Shown in pieces: positions 49,547-59,767 of a stretch of DNA of 64,000 nucleotides; within the stretch, counting starts at the first letter, position 1, and the number at the start of each line of letters is the position of its first letter. The notes under the pieces were generated by a model. It was not told the DNA's origin, searched no databases, and saw nothing but the letters and a program-made list of their open reading frames with translations. The stretch is from Bartonella apihabitans (lineage in GTDB: Bacteria > Pseudomonadota > Alphaproteobacteria > Rhizobiales > Rhizobiaceae). The stretch is from assembly GCF_030758755.1 (NCBI RefSeq), contig NZ_CP132387.1:1612001-1676000 (forward strand). Direction: 5' to 3'. The position numbers and the translations under genes were made by a program.

Positions 49547-50191
49547 AACCTATCCCCCCTGCTCGCACGTGTAAGCCTTGTGATGAACCAAATGCGCCGC
49601 CACCAGATTAACCAGAGCCTTAACAGCTATAGATAGAAAAGCCATGCTTTCCATCAACACCACCAAACATATTAACCCGTCCCAACAGCATATCACTAAC
49701 AGAAGGCACCTGCCACGTCACGGCCGGATTTCCACAATATTAAAATAACATTTTTCTTTGCATTGTTGCCGAATGGAAAAGATAAATGTCCTTATCAACC
49801 ATCGTATTATTTATAGGCACCACGTGTTATAAATATTGGAAGCTTGGAACCATGATATTTTGTATAGCTTTGACACGGAATTTTTTGAGATATACCCTGT
49901 CCTCTATAGCCTTTATCTTCCACGCAAAAATCACTACTCAGTGCATAATTCAGACCAACGTCAGCAGCTAGGGATAAACTTTGTGACCGGTTGCTGGCTT
50001 CAAGGTAATAGCCTGCCGGTATATTGCTTCTATACTCTTTTTCTTCATAAGCTTGGCAACATGCAGTTGCGCGACTTCATCGCGCTAAAGTCACCACCGT
50101 GAATGTGTCTCGACTTTAAAGGGGTTAAGTCTTCGCCGAAGTACAACTTTATTCTGACAACACCTCTAAAGGCCATGAAAATAATTCAAAA
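49547..50191. other. AT-rich gap inside the lipoprotein cluster
   Basis: About 645 bp with no supportable gene. It separates the two lipoprotein sub-clusters. Confidence 0.5.
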
Positions 50192-50356
50192 TTATGGGTG
50201 ATATGTCACATGACACCCTAGTCGTTCACAAAGCTTCTCGCTTTTTTTTACCATAGCCGGTTTTTCTTGAGACGACGTCGCAGTGGTTTGTTGACAAGCG
50301 GTGAGGAAGAGACCTGAAACGATGAAAACAAATATAGTTATTGCAAAGTTCTTCAT
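50192..50356 (-). CDS. Very small lipoprotein
   Basis: 54 residues from the ATG at 50356: MKNFAITIFVFIVSGLFLTAC is a signal peptide with lipobox LTAC, followed by a short mature peptide (QQTTATSSQEKPAMVKK...) ending CERLGCHVTYHP. It has the look of small antidote- or entericidin-like envelope lipoproteins, but there is no toxin partner. Ribosome-binding site is weak. Confidence 0.55.
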   Translation of the reverse strand: MKNFAITIFVFIVSGLFLTACQQTTATSSQEKPAMVKKSEKLCERLGCHVTYHP

Positions 50357-50428
50357 TTTAACAACAGTCCTAATAAAGACAATTTTTCTACATACTGAAT
50401 AATTAAAAACCAACCAATAACAACTGTT

Positions 50429-50761
50429 TTACTTTAGCGAGTTTCTAAAACTAAGAGCGCAATTAGCTCCTCTCGAATAAGTATCCAGCCTTGTGATTTT
50501 GCCGTGGTCGTCATAGAACGCGCGGGTTTCACAATAAGCTAACTCAGATCCTGTAGGTGTACTTTTTTGAAAAGATTGTTCCCAGTATATATATTTTTCT
50601 CCCTTTTTATTTTGTGCAACGTGGAATGGACCTAACCGTTTAATGATATTTTCGATAGGTTGCCCACGCCATTTATCTTGAATTTCCTGACTAAAGTTGA
50701 GAGAAAGCCAACAGCCACTCAGCATAAGGACGACACATAAAAGAGAGATAAATTTTTTCAT
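50429..50761 (-). CDS. Small lipoprotein, paralogue B
   Basis: 110 residues from the ATG at 50761, set by GGTGAGGA. Signal peptide MKKFISLLCVVLMLSGC with lipobox LSGC, then WLSLNFSQEIQDKWRGQPIENI, KKGEKYIYWEQ and DDHGKITRLDTYSRGANCA, parallel to paralogue A throughout. The frame stays open upstream into a decayed copy of the 48842 lipoprotein, so longer start choices are artefacts. Confidence 0.72.
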   Translation of the reverse strand: MKKFISLLCVVLMLSGCWLSLNFSQEIQDKWRGQPIENIIKRLGPFHVAQNKKGEKYIYWEQSFQKSTPTGSELAYCETRAFYDDHGKITRLDTYSRGANCALSFRNSLK

Positions 50762-50960
50762 TGAATCCTCACCTTGGATTATTTTTGATAATATCATTTT
50801 CATGCATGACCGACACTTGTAAGAACTTTCGCTTTTTATCTCTTTGCCATTATCGGCATCAGTAATGCGCAAAGTAGCACCTTCATGGTTAGAGAAAAGT
50901 GCATTGCACACTTTATAAATACCATAACCGTGGGCAGAATATAGATATTCTGCTTCTGTC
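50762..50960 (-). pseudogene. Truncated copy of the YKCR lipoprotein
   Basis: In frame with paralogue B, residues CNALFSNHEGATLRITDADNG and KEIKSESSYKCR match the C-terminal half of the lipoprotein at 48842-49114. The signal peptide is gone (a stop lies just upstream), and the stop after KCR is lost, so the relic runs on into the paralogue B leader. It shows that the two-lipoprotein module was duplicated and then partly decayed. Confidence 0.65.
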
Positions 50961-51501
50961 CATCAGAATGCGAGATTATGATCTCACATTGGAAAATGCT
51001 TGAGTTTACTTTTCCTCTTTGTCATTACGCCCATAGAGATGCGATTTGCTGGTCGCAGATGTTTCACCTCTTCCCGCATTTTTTTACTCTCATCATTGGC
51101 TGCAATTTCATCTCTACAGAAAATGAGCTCGGCCCCGATATCATGCAACCAGAGTCTGAATGGATGTAGAAATCAGCGGTTTTTAGCCGCCTGTTGTCGG
51201 GTTATTTATGATTTCATTATCTTAGAACCGGATATCAAACTGAATTCCCGACCGGGTTTTTGCTTTAACAATACTGTCAACTCCTCCGGTGCCGGTATTG
51301 ATCTCGCTTTGGTCACCAGCTTTCATATAAAGCAGTGCCATTTTGACCGGAACGCCAAAAATAACCGGCACGCTCAAGAAAATTCGGAACCGGTTTCCAT
51401 ATTACTTACCCGCACCACGCAATGAGGGATGCGCAAATAGATGCTTTTCTGTTAAGAGCTTCGCCCGGAACCATTATGGTCTATTCCGGCTCGACTACCT
51501 T
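50961..51501. other. Gap between the lipoproteins and the catabolic operon
   Basis: No gene supported. It marks the downstream boundary of the catabolic operon. Confidence 0.45.
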
Positions 51502-51557
51502 GAGCCTAGACTTCCACACATAGATATTCGAGCCTAGACTTCCACACACAGATATTT
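51502..51557. repeat. 28-bp tandem duplication at the end of the aldehyde dehydrogenase gene
   Basis: The last bases of the gene, including its stop codon, occur twice in tandem (51502-51529 and 51530-51557, starting GAGCCTAGACTTCCACACA), with one or two mismatches. A local slippage duplication; the protein end is unaffected. Confidence 0.75.
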
Positions 51558-53011
51558 AAGCTCCGTATAGTCATCCAGACTGAAATGTGACCCTTCGCGT
51601 CCTATGCCTGATTGTTTAATGCCTCCGAAAGGTGCCGTTTCTGTTGAAATAGCACCGGTATTAATTCCGACCATGCCATATTCAAGTGCTTCGGCGACAC
51701 GTATTATTTTCGAGTAATCCCTGGAATAAAAGTAGGCTGCAAGACCGAATTCGGTATTATTAGCCGCTGCAATGACTTCTTCCACTGTGTTAAACTTGAA
51801 AATGGGTGCCAAGGACCAAAGGTTTCTTCCCTTGCGACTTTCATATTTGATGTGATGCCGGTCAGAAGTGTGGGAGCAAAAAAGTGACCTGTTTCCTCCA
51901 ATCTGTTTCCTCCCGTGACCAGAGTGGCACCTTTTTCCATAGCATCCTTCAGGTGCTCTTCCACCTTTTCCAGCGCTTTATCTGTAATGAGCGGTCCGAT
52001 CGTCACATTCACGCTAAAACCGTTACCGACTTTGAAGGCGGCAATGCGCTCACCGAGCTTTTTCACAAATTCATCATGCACATTCTTCTGGACATAAAGC
52101 CGGTTGGCGCAGACACAGGTCTGACCGGCATTGCGAAACTTTGAAACAATCGCCCCTTCAACTGCTTTATCGATGTCGGCATCGTCAAAAACGATAAAAG
52201 GTGCATTGCCACCGAGTTCAAGGCTCATTTTCTTGATCTGGTCGGAACATTGACGCATCAAAATACGGCCTACATTGGTAGAACCGGTAAAACTGACTTT
52301 GCGCACTTTTTCATTATTGCAAATTTCCTGACCGATTTCCGCACTTTTTGTTCCAAGAACGAGATTGATGAGGCCTTTGGGAAAACCGGCCATTTCTGCC
52401 AGTTTTACAAGTGCAATGGCAGTCAATGGTGTTTCCGCCGCTGGCTTTGCAACGACACTGCAACCGACAGCCAATGCCGGCGCAATTTTTCGCGTTAGCA
52501 TAGCTGCGGGGAAATTCCATGGCGTGATAATTCCGACAACACCTACCGGTTGACGGATGACAATGATACGTTTGCCTTTGCTAAAAGGGGGAATTGTTTC
52601 GCCATAAAGCCGTTTGGCCTCTTCGGCAAACCATTCGATATAGGATGCCGCATAATTGACTTCGCCTTTGGCCTCCAGAAGCGGCTTGCCCATTTCAAGC
52701 GTCATAATGGCAGCCACAGCATCCCTGTTTGCGATAAGAAGATCATGCCATTTGCGTAAGAGCCGGCTTCGTTCGGCCGAAGTTCTTTCAGCCCATTCTT
52801 TTTGCGCCTCGAACGCTGCTTGAATAGCCGCCGATGTTTCTTCTTTCCCCATATCCGGCAATGTGGCGAGAATTTCACCATCGGCAGGATTATCAACGTC
52901 GAAATGACCGTGCGAGCCGGTTTTGACCCAGACTCCGTCAATGAAGCCCGCATCCTCGAGTAATTTTTCGAAATTGGTTACATGTTTTTTCAAAATCTCT
53001 TTCAAAACCAT
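51534..53011 (-). pseudogene. Aldehyde dehydrogenase, GabD-like, frameshifted near the C-terminus
   Basis: NAD(P)-dependent aldehyde dehydrogenase close to succinate-semialdehyde dehydrogenase, about 490 residues when repaired. Seen in order: VGIITPWNFPAAM, KPAAETPLTAIAL, the catalytic Glu in LELGGNAPF and the nucleophile in AGQTCVCANRLYVQ. At EETFGP the frame breaks; one T restored at about 51808-51817 gives GPLAPIFKFNTVEEVI and the rest reads normally (GMVGINTGAIS, APFGGIKQSGIGREG). The last gene of the operon, 33 bp after the transporter ATPase. Its presence suggests a C4-semialdehyde-like intermediate. Confidence 0.87.
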
Positions 53012-53044
53012 GGTCGCAACTATCTTTTCTCTGTTGTGAAATAT

Positions 53045-54133
53045 CTATTCTTCGTTAAAAACACGGGCATTGGATGCTTCAAAAGCAAGATAAACTTTTT
53101 TATCAAGAGCCAATTTTGCAATGGCCGGATCCCCAAAAGAAAGACGCACTGCAATTGGCTGACCGGCGTTTGTTTTCGTCGCAACATGGACGTTGTTACC
53201 AAGAAAATTGATGTCTTTGATAATGACTTCCAGAACGGTATCGCTTGTAGCCGTTTCATGAAGCGTTATCCTTTCGGGGCGCAACATCAAGGTAGCTTTG
53301 GCTCCGGCTGTGACATTATTATGGGCAGGCACATTCTCGATTACTGAATCGCCACAGCGGATTGTCGCCAGACCTTCTTTATGCTCAAGAATTTCACAAG
53401 CAATAAAATCACTATCGCCAATGAATTCTGCAACAAAACGTGTTGCCGGATCGGCATAAAGCTCCTGCCCCGTGCCGACCTGATCAATACGGCCTTGTGA
53501 GAAAACGGAAATACGGTCGGAAAGGCGCAAAGCTTCTTCCTGATCATGGGTCACATAGAGGATGGTCACCTCTGTCTGATGATGGATGCGGCGGATTTCG
53601 TACTGGATTTCTTCCCGCAGTTTTTTATCAAGCGCCGAAAGCGGCTCATCCATCAACAGAACCGGTGGATCATAGGCAAGTGCGCGGGCGAGCGCGACAC
53701 GTTGTTGCTGACCGCCGGACATTTGCGAAGGCCGGCGATCTTCGAAACCTTCAAGGCGAACCAATTTCAGCATTTGGCGCACTTTTTCGGTTATTTCGGC
53801 TTTTGGACGCTTGCGCACTTTAAGCGGAAAAGCAATGTTTTCACCCACTGTCAAATTGGGAAACAATGTGTAACGTTGGAACACCATACCGACATTACGT
53901 TTATTGGATGGCGTCGAAAGCAAGCTCTGACCATTAATCTTGATATCTCCGCGGGTTGGATTTTCAAAACCGGCAAGAATATAAAGGGTCGTGCTTTTGC
54001 CTGAACCGGATGGTCCAAGAAAGGTCATAAACTCACCTTTATCGATATTCAAATCGACATTATGAACGGCAACAACAGAGCCATATTCCTTGCGGATATT
54101 TTCAATCTTCAAGAACGGTTCAGTCATTTTCAT
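53045..54133 (-). CDS. Polyamine-type ABC transporter ATPase, PotA-like
   Basis: 362 residues. ATPase core with Walker A GPSGSGKSTTL near residue 42, signature MSGGQQQR, Walker B VLLMDEPLSALD and VTHDQEEAL. A C-terminal TOBE regulatory domain (~240-355) follows with LMLRPERITL and VAVRLSFGDPAI-like strands. The architecture is that of PotA/PotG ATPases for spermidine, putrescine and related cationic compounds. It overlaps the permease gene by 14 bp. Confidence 0.92.
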   Translation of the reverse strand: MKMTEPFLKIENIRKEYGSVVAVHNVDLNIDKGEFMTFLGPSGSGKSTTLYILAGFENPTRGDIKINGQSLLSTPSNKRNVGMVFQRYTLFPNLTVGENIAFPLKVRKRPKAEITEKVRQMLKLVRLEGFEDRRPSQMSGGQQQRVALARALAYDPPVLLMDEPLSALDKKLREEIQYEIRRIHHQTEVTILYVTHDQEEALRLSDRISVFSQGRIDQVGTGQELYADPATRFVAEFIGDSDFIACEILEHKEGLATIRCGDSVIENVPAHNNVTAGAKATLMLRPERITLHETATSDTVLEVIIKDINFLGNNVHVATKTNAGQPIAVRLSFGDPAIAKLALDKKVYLAFEASNARVFNEE

Positions 54134-54923
54134 TTCCTTTACGTAAAAGCGCGAAAAACAGCATCAAAACCAATGTGAACAAAATTAACATTGTAGAGGC
54201 TGCGGCGATAACCGGTGTCAGACTTTGACCCAAGGTTGCCCAAATCTTGACCGGCAATGTCTGGAGGGTCGGGCTTGCCTGAAAAATAGCGACAACCACT
54301 TCATCCCATGATGTCAAAAACGAGAAAATGGCAGCCGAAAATATACCGGGCATAATGGCAGGAACTGTAATTTGTAAACGTGCCTGCCATTGGCTGGCGC
54401 CACATAAGACAGCAGCATCTTCTATCGACTTGTCGAATCCTTCCAGAACTGTTGTGATGGATAATACCGAAAATGGCAGTGCAAGGATTAGATGGCCGAT
54501 AACAAAACCGAAAAACGTACCATTAAATCCGAGCTTCAAGGAGAAAGCGTAAAGCGCGACGGCCAGAATAATAACGGGCATAATCATTGGCGTCAAAAAG
54601 AAAGTTCTTACCACCTCTCGCCCTTTGAACTGGCCGCGAACAAGACCGAATGAAGAAATAAGCCCAAGGCCTACCGATAAAATCGTAACGACAACAGCAA
54701 TCTTGAAACTGGTCCATGCAGATGTAAGCCAGCGTGGATCGCTGAATAATTCGACATACCAGCGCGTTGTCCAACCGGGCGGCGGAAAGATCAGCCATTG
54801 GGAAGAGCCAAAAGACAAAGCCACAATGAAAATAATAGGCAGTAACAAAAAGGCTGAAACGATAATGAGAATTATAACCAATATATAACGCCACCAGCCA
54901 AGTTTGTTGAAATTAAGTAACAT
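54120..54923 (-). CDS. Polyamine-type ABC transporter permease, PotC-like
   Basis: A 267-residue inner-membrane permease with six predicted helices, N-terminal LNKLGWWRYILVI and the EAA coupling loop near residue 170 (EDAAVLCGASQWQARLQITVPAIMPGIF). It pairs with the next upstream permease gene (9 bp away) to form the channel. Confidence 0.9.
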   Translation of the reverse strand: MLLNFNKLGWWRYILVIILIIVSAFLLLPIIFIVALSFGSSQWLIFPPPGWTTRWYVELFSDPRWLTSAWTSFKIAVVVTILSVGLGLISSFGLVRGQFKGREVVRTFFLTPMIMPVIILAVALYAFSLKLGFNGTFFGFVIGHLILALPFSVLSITTVLEGFDKSIEDAAVLCGASQWQARLQITVPAIMPGIFSAAIFSFLTSWDEVVVAIFQASPTLQTLPVKIWATLGQSLTPVIAAASTMLILFTLVLMLFFALLRKGNEND

Positions 54924-54932
54924 GGCCGCCTC

Positions 54933-55781
54933 CTACTTTTTAACATTCAGTAGTTTGAACTGGATGGTGTAGAGTATCAAAGTAACTACCATCAACACGA
55001 ACGCAGCTGCGCCACCCATGCCCCAATTAAGCAGCGACTGGACAAACTGCGCGATCATTTGTGCCACCATCATATTTGCAGCGCCGCCGAGCAATGCCGG
55101 TGTGACGAAATAACCGAGTGACATAACAAACACCATCAGCGCACCGGCAGCCATTCCGGGAGCCGATAAAGGCAACAGAATACGCCATAAAGCTTGTGTG
55201 CGTGACGCGCCGCAAAGCGAGGCGGCCTGCAAAATGGAAGGATCGATCTTTTTCAAAGTGCTATGCAACGGCAAAACTATAAAAGGCAACATGATATAGG
55301 TCATGCCGATGATAACGCCTGTCAGATTGTTGATGAGCGGTAATGGCCGATGAATAAGACCAATGCCCATCAACACCTTGTTTATCAGGCCGGTTTGCTG
55401 AAGAAGGATCATCCATGCATAGGTTCTCGTCAAAAGATTTGTCCACATGGACAACAGCATGATTCCGAAAAAAATCTGTGCCCAACGCTGCGGCATGATA
55501 GCAAGCCCCCAAGCCACCGGAAAACCGACGACAAGAGATATGACGGTAACGACACCGGAAACAATGAAAGTATTCAGAAAGACTCTTAAATAATTCGTCG
55601 ATCCCAGTAGCGCTTCGTAATTTTGCAATCCAGGTTCAGGCTCCATGACACTGCGCAATAAAAGACCGAGCAGCGGAATAATGAAGAAGATGACTAGAAG
55701 TGCAATGGCCGGTATGACAAGACCGATATGACTGGCCTTCCAGCGTTGGGATAAAGTCAGTTGGTCATTGACTGTTTGCAT
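54933..55781 (-). CDS. Polyamine-type ABC transporter permease, PotB-like
   Basis: A 282-residue permease with six predicted helices. The first membrane segment begins at HIGLVIPAIALLVIFFIIPL. The EAA loop is LQAASLCGASRTQALWRILLPLSAPGMAAG near residue 185. The N-terminal domain MTYIMLPFIVLPL and late QFVQSLLNWG are family-typical. GGAGG precedes the ATG. Confidence 0.9.
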   Translation of the reverse strand: MQTVNDQLTLSQRWKASHIGLVIPAIALLVIFFIIPLLGLLLRSVMEPEPGLQNYEALLGSTNYLRVFLNTFIVSGVVTVISLVVGFPVAWGLAIMPQRWAQIFFGIMLLSMWTNLLTRTYAWMILLQQTGLINKVLMGIGLIHRPLPLINNLTGVIIGMTYIMLPFIVLPLHSTLKKIDPSILQAASLCGASRTQALWRILLPLSAPGMAAGALMVFVMSLGYFVTPALLGGAANMMVAQMIAQFVQSLLNWGMGGAAAFVLMVVTLILYTIQFKLLNVKK

Positions 55782-55891
55782 TGAATTAACCTCCCCTTTT
55801 CGTCCCCTCCTCCGGAACGAAACTAGACCATGATATTCTGAAATTGGAAAATACGAACCCTATCTTCAGGTCGGCATTTCCCTATGACAGT

Positions 55892-56902
55892 TTATTTTGC
55901 CTGCCATGCATACCAGCGTTTACCGATTTCTTCACGATTGCTTGCCCAATATTGCATGTTCAGATTGACCTGACTTTCGCTGTGTCTATCCGGCATATTG
56001 TCGAGCAGTTCGGGAGCCATATATTTTTCTGAATCGAGATTAATGGGTGCAAAACCTGTTTCCGTTGCCATTGTGGCCTGCCCCTCGGGTGAAACGGCAG
56101 TGGCCAGAAACTTCATGGCCAAATCTTTCTTTTTATTGCCTTTGAGAACAACAAGTTGATCGGAAGCCGTCAAATTCTGCTGCCATGAAATCTTGGCATT
56201 GATACCGGTACGTTGCAAAATGGTCATGCGCCCATTCCAGATCAAACCATAGGGTGTCTCACCCGATGCAATCAATTGCTGGCTTTGCGCTCCGCCCTGC
56301 CACCAGACGATATAGTCTTTTATAGTATCCAATTTTTTGTAAGCCCGATCCAAATCGAGTGGATAGAGTTCATCCGGTTTGACACCGTCAGCGAGCAATG
56401 CCGCTTCGAGAACACCGGGAGCCGACCATTGATACAAGGTACGTTTTCCGGGGAATTTATCGACATCAAAAAAATCCGCCAACGTCTCCGGACAGGCTGG
56501 TGCTGCATCGGCATTGCACCCGATCACAAAAGAATAATAAAAACTACCAACCGAATAATCTGTAACAAAACGGGGATCCAGACGTGTTTTATCAACAATT
56601 GAAAAATCGATCGGTTCAAGCCATCCCTTGTTTGCTGCATAAATTGCAAAATCTGCTTCTACATCGACAACATCCCATGAAATATTGCCGGATTCGATCA
56701 TCGCCTGCAATTTTCCATAGTCGGTCGGTCCATCCTGCAATACAGCCGATTTGGTTGCCGTGGTGAAACGTTCCGCCCAAGCTTTATATTGACCGTCCTG
56801 TGTCGTTCCCCCCCATGCGGTAAAAACAATATTTTCGGAATGAGCCGTATTTGCGCCCCATAAAAAAGCCGAACATATAAATGCCAAATATAGTTTTTTC
56901 AT
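55892..56902 (-). CDS. Polyamine-type periplasmic binding protein, PotD-like
   Basis: 336 residues: signal peptide MKKLYLAFICSAFLWGANTAHS, then a two-lobed PotD/PotF-type fold with VFTAWGGTTQDGQYKAW and WDVVDVEADFAIYAANKGWL. Aromatic and acidic residues typical of amine binding are present (IVWWQGGAQSQQLIASGETPYGLIWNGRM). The bound compound need not be a polyamine; the family also takes opines, thiamine-like and aminophosphonate ligands. It lies 110 bp before the permeases, the largest gap in the operon. Confidence 0.9.
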   Translation of the reverse strand: MKKLYLAFICSAFLWGANTAHSENIVFTAWGGTTQDGQYKAWAERFTTATKSAVLQDGPTDYGKLQAMIESGNISWDVVDVEADFAIYAANKGWLEPIDFSIVDKTRLDPRFVTDYSVGSFYYSFVIGCNADAAPACPETLADFFDVDKFPGKRTLYQWSAPGVLEAALLADGVKPDELYPLDLDRAYKKLDTIKDYIVWWQGGAQSQQLIASGETPYGLIWNGRMTILQRTGINAKISWQQNLTASDQLVVLKGNKKKDLAMKFLATAVSPEGQATMATETGFAPINLDSEKYMAPELLDNMPDRHSESQVNLNMQYWASNREEIGKRWYAWQAK

Positions 56903-56942
56903 CTGCTCCTCCCTGCTGTTTTCTATTTTTACCGTTTGTGTC

Positions 56943-57257
56943 CTATGGAAGCGGTGAAAAATCGGCCGCTTTCATGATCTTGTTTTCTGCACTAATGATA
57001 AAATCTTTGAAAGCGCCCAGACATTTTTGCCAGGCAGGATCCTTTATCAATTTGGCGCGACGAACCTCCCGTTCATCGAGACTTGCATAGGCCCATATAT
57101 GGACGATCTGGTTGATTGGACCGATTTCACCATAATAATAGCCGACGAGATTTCCCAGATAGCGCTTTTGAATTTCGATCCCTTCTTCCCCGATAATCTT
57201 CAAATATTGAGGTACGGTACCATTTTTGAGCTGATAGGTGCGTATTTCGATATACAT
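56943..57257 (-). CDS. NIPSNAP-family protein
   Basis: A 104-residue ferredoxin-like (alpha+beta) protein with the NIPSNAP signature: YIEIRTYQLKNGTVPQYLKI at the start, LVGYYYGEIGPINQIVHIWAYASLDERE in the middle. These small proteins occur in catabolic operons beside flavin monooxygenases; their role is not established, possibly as a dimeric lyase or binding protein. It starts 4 bp after the upstream dehydrogenase gene. Confidence 0.88.
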   Translation of the reverse strand: MYIEIRTYQLKNGTVPQYLKIIGEEGIEIQKRYLGNLVGYYYGEIGPINQIVHIWAYASLDEREVRRAKLIKDPAWQKCLGAFKDFIISAENKIMKAADFSPLP

Positions 57258-57261
57258 CGTT

Positions 57262-58723
57262 TCACCTCATCACAAAGGGATCGGGTATCGGGGCATCGGA
57301 CGTTCTCACCCAGACTGTTTTTGTGGTCGTGTAATCGAGTGCTGCTTCAATTCCACCTTCACGGCCATGACCGGAAACACCATAACCTCCAAAAGGGGCA
57401 ATCGGTGAAACAGCACGATAGGTATTGACCCACACGATACCGGAATGGATTGCATCGATCATACGATGGGCCAAACTGAGCCGATTGGTGAAGACACCGG
57501 AAGCCAAGCCGAATTCGGTGTCATTTGCGAGATTGACTGCCTCTTCCTCTGTTTCAAAGGAAACCACCGAAAGAACCGGTCCAAAAATTCGTTAACCAGC
57601 GAAGGAGAGTCGATGCCGTCACAGTCGAGGATTGTCGGTAGATAATAGTAGCCGGTTTCTTTCGCCCTTTTACCACCTGTTATCAACTTGGCTCCCGCCT
57701 TAATTGAATCGGCAACCAATTTCTCGATACGCTCGAGTTGACGTTTAGTAGCCAAAGGCCCGATTTCGGTTGCCATATCCTGCGGGTTTCCGATAACGAT
57801 CTTTTCCGCTTTCTCTTTCAAACGCTTCAAAAATTCGTCCTTGATAGAGCGCTGGATGATAAGACGTGAACCGGCAACACAACTTTGGCCGGTTGCGGCA
57901 AATACAGCAGCAACTTGCGTGTTGACCGCACTTTCAATATCCGCGTCTTCAAAAACAATAAAAGGTGATTTTCCTCCCAGTTCGAGGGACGTCGATGCGA
58001 GGTTGTTGGCAGAATTGCGGATAATATGGCGCGCTGTTTCTGTACCGCCGGTAAAGGCAATATGGGCAATATCGGGATGAGAGCTCAAAACGGCGCCGCA
58101 ATCCTTGCCATTGCCGGTGATGATATTGACAACGCCTTTGGGAAAACCGGCTTCATGAACAAGACGTGCAAAAGCCAAAAGCGGCGTCGGCTCATCTTCC
58201 GAAGCTTTGACGACAACCGTGCAACCGGCAGCAAGTGCCGGACCATTTTAACCGCAGATAGAAAAAGCTGGCTGTTCCATGGAATAATCAAGGCGACAAC
58301 ACCGATTGGCTCACGCTTCAATATAACCTGCATTTCCGTTTTATCTATCGGCAGAACCGCGCCTTCAATTTTATCGGCAAGACCGGCATAATAACGATAA
58401 TAATCGGCAACATAAGCAATCTGGCTTGATGTTTCGCGAATGATCTTACCGGTATCGTCTGTCTCCAGCCGCGCCAATTCGGATGCGTTCTTTTCAACGA
58501 GATCGGCAAGTTTATATAAAAGCTTGCCACGCTGCGTCGCATTGAGATTTCTCCAGGAAGGGTCGTGAAAGGCTTTTTTGGCGGCAGCAACAGCCCTGTT
58601 GACATCGTTTTCCCGCGCTTCGGCAATTTCGACCCATGGCTGTTCGGTTGCCGGATCGAGGCTTTTGAAACTAGCCTCGCCCCGTACGAACTCACCATCA
58701 ATATAGGATTCAAAATATTCCAT
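57262..58723 (-). pseudogene. Aldehyde dehydrogenase, two frameshifts
   Basis: Three successive frames (58085-58723, 57459-58178, 57262-57567) encode one aldehyde dehydrogenase of about 487 residues. Seen in order: EYFESYIDGEFV, VALIIPWNSQLFL, the Rossmann/Glu region LELGGKSPF, the nucleophile in TGQSCVAGSRL, and the C-terminal WVNTYRAVSPIAPFGGYGVSGHGREGG. Break 1 is a G lost in GGG at about 58240; repair gives KMGPALAAGCTVVVKASEDEPTPL. Break 2 is a T lost in a T6 run at about 57583; repair gives NEFFGPVLSVVSFETEEEA. All family residues are otherwise intact. It overlaps the monooxygenase gene by one base. Confidence 0.85.
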
Positions 58724-59763
58724 TATTGTGCTCCAAAAGCGGGGATGACATCCTTTATAAAACGCTCCAAAGAAGCTTTTTTGCGTTCAAAAGTCATTCC
58801 GCTATCGATCCAGAACGAATATTCGTCAAATCCGAGTTTTTCATAATTCTTCAGTTTTGCGATAACCTCGTCTGCTGTACCGATTGAAAGATTATTCAGC
58901 ATAACCTCCGGTGCAACCATGGTATTCTGCGCCATATCTTCTTCTGTGAGCGGGTCTACCAGTCCCTGATGAATCGGGCTTTTGTTCTTTGCCCACGCCA
59001 GAAAATAATTGTAATACCGGCTCAGTTCTTTTGCCGCTTGCTGCTTGTCGGCATCACCATCGGCAACGTAAGTGTGCTGAAGAAGCATGATTTTCGATTT
59101 ATTGTCAGGATATTTTTCCTGCGCAGCACGGAAACGCCCCATCAGATTCCGGACTTCTTCATCACCATTCCACAAAGCCAGACATTGAACATTGCAACCA
59201 TTTGCAACAGCAAATTCATGACTATTCGGATCACGAGCGGCAATCCAGAGTGGCGGATGTGGCTTCTGGAGAGGTTTCGGAGAAGAGGTGGTCGACGGGA
59301 ACTTCCAGAACTCGCCATTATGGGTATAATCACCGATCCAGAGTTTCTTGATAGCCGGTATCATTTCACGCAATTTCTGACCGGCAGTCCATGCATCAAG
59401 TCCGGGGCTCAAGCGTTCATATTCGAAATTATAAGCACCACGTGCAATACCGACTTCCAAACGCCCGTTCACCATATGGTCTGCGGCAGCCACTTCCCCC
59501 GCCACCCTGATCGGATGCCAGAACGGTGCGATAATCGTTCCTGTTCCAAGCCTAACATTCTTTGTCACATGGGACAAATCAACCAGATATAACAAAGGGT
59601 TTGGTGAAATCGTAAAATTCATACCATGGTGTTCACCAGTCCAGATTGTAGAAAAACCGCCAGCATCTGCAATTTTACAAAGCTCGACATATTCGTGATA
59701 AAGTTCTTCATCAGTTGGACCAGCAACAAGACGTTCCATATGAATAAAAAGAGAGAATTTCAT
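58723..59763 (-). CDS. Luciferase-like (LLM) flavin-dependent monooxygenase
   Basis: 346 residues of the bacterial luciferase/LLM TIM-barrel class, using reduced flavin and O2. Landmarks: MKFSLFIHMERLV at the start, IWTGEHHGMNF near residue 43, VRLGTGTIIAPFWHPIRVAGEVAAADHMVNGRLEVGIARGAY near residues 70-112. I chose the ATG at 59763 because homology begins there and GAAAGG precedes it; longer frames are spurious. Such enzymes cleave C-C, C-N or C-S bonds or do Baeyer-Villiger chemistry. The partner flavin reductase gene is 4 bp upstream. Confidence 0.9.
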   Translation of the reverse strand: MKFSLFIHMERLVAGPTDEELYHEYVELCKIADAGGFSTIWTGEHHGMNFTISPNPLLYLVDLSHVTKNVRLGTGTIIAPFWHPIRVAGEVAAADHMVNGRLEVGIARGAYNFEYERLSPGLDAWTAGQKLREMIPAIKKLWIGDYTHNGEFWKFPSTTSSPKPLQKPHPPLWIAARDPNSHEFAVANGCNVQCLALWNGDEEVRNLMGRFRAAQEKYPDNKSKIMLLQHTYVADGDADKQQAAKELSRYYNYFLAWAKNKSPIHQGLVDPLTEEDMAQNTMVAPEVMLNNLSIGTADEVIAKLKNYEKLGFDEYSFWIDSGMTFERKKASLERFIKDVIPAFGAQ

Positions 59764-59767
59764 TTTT

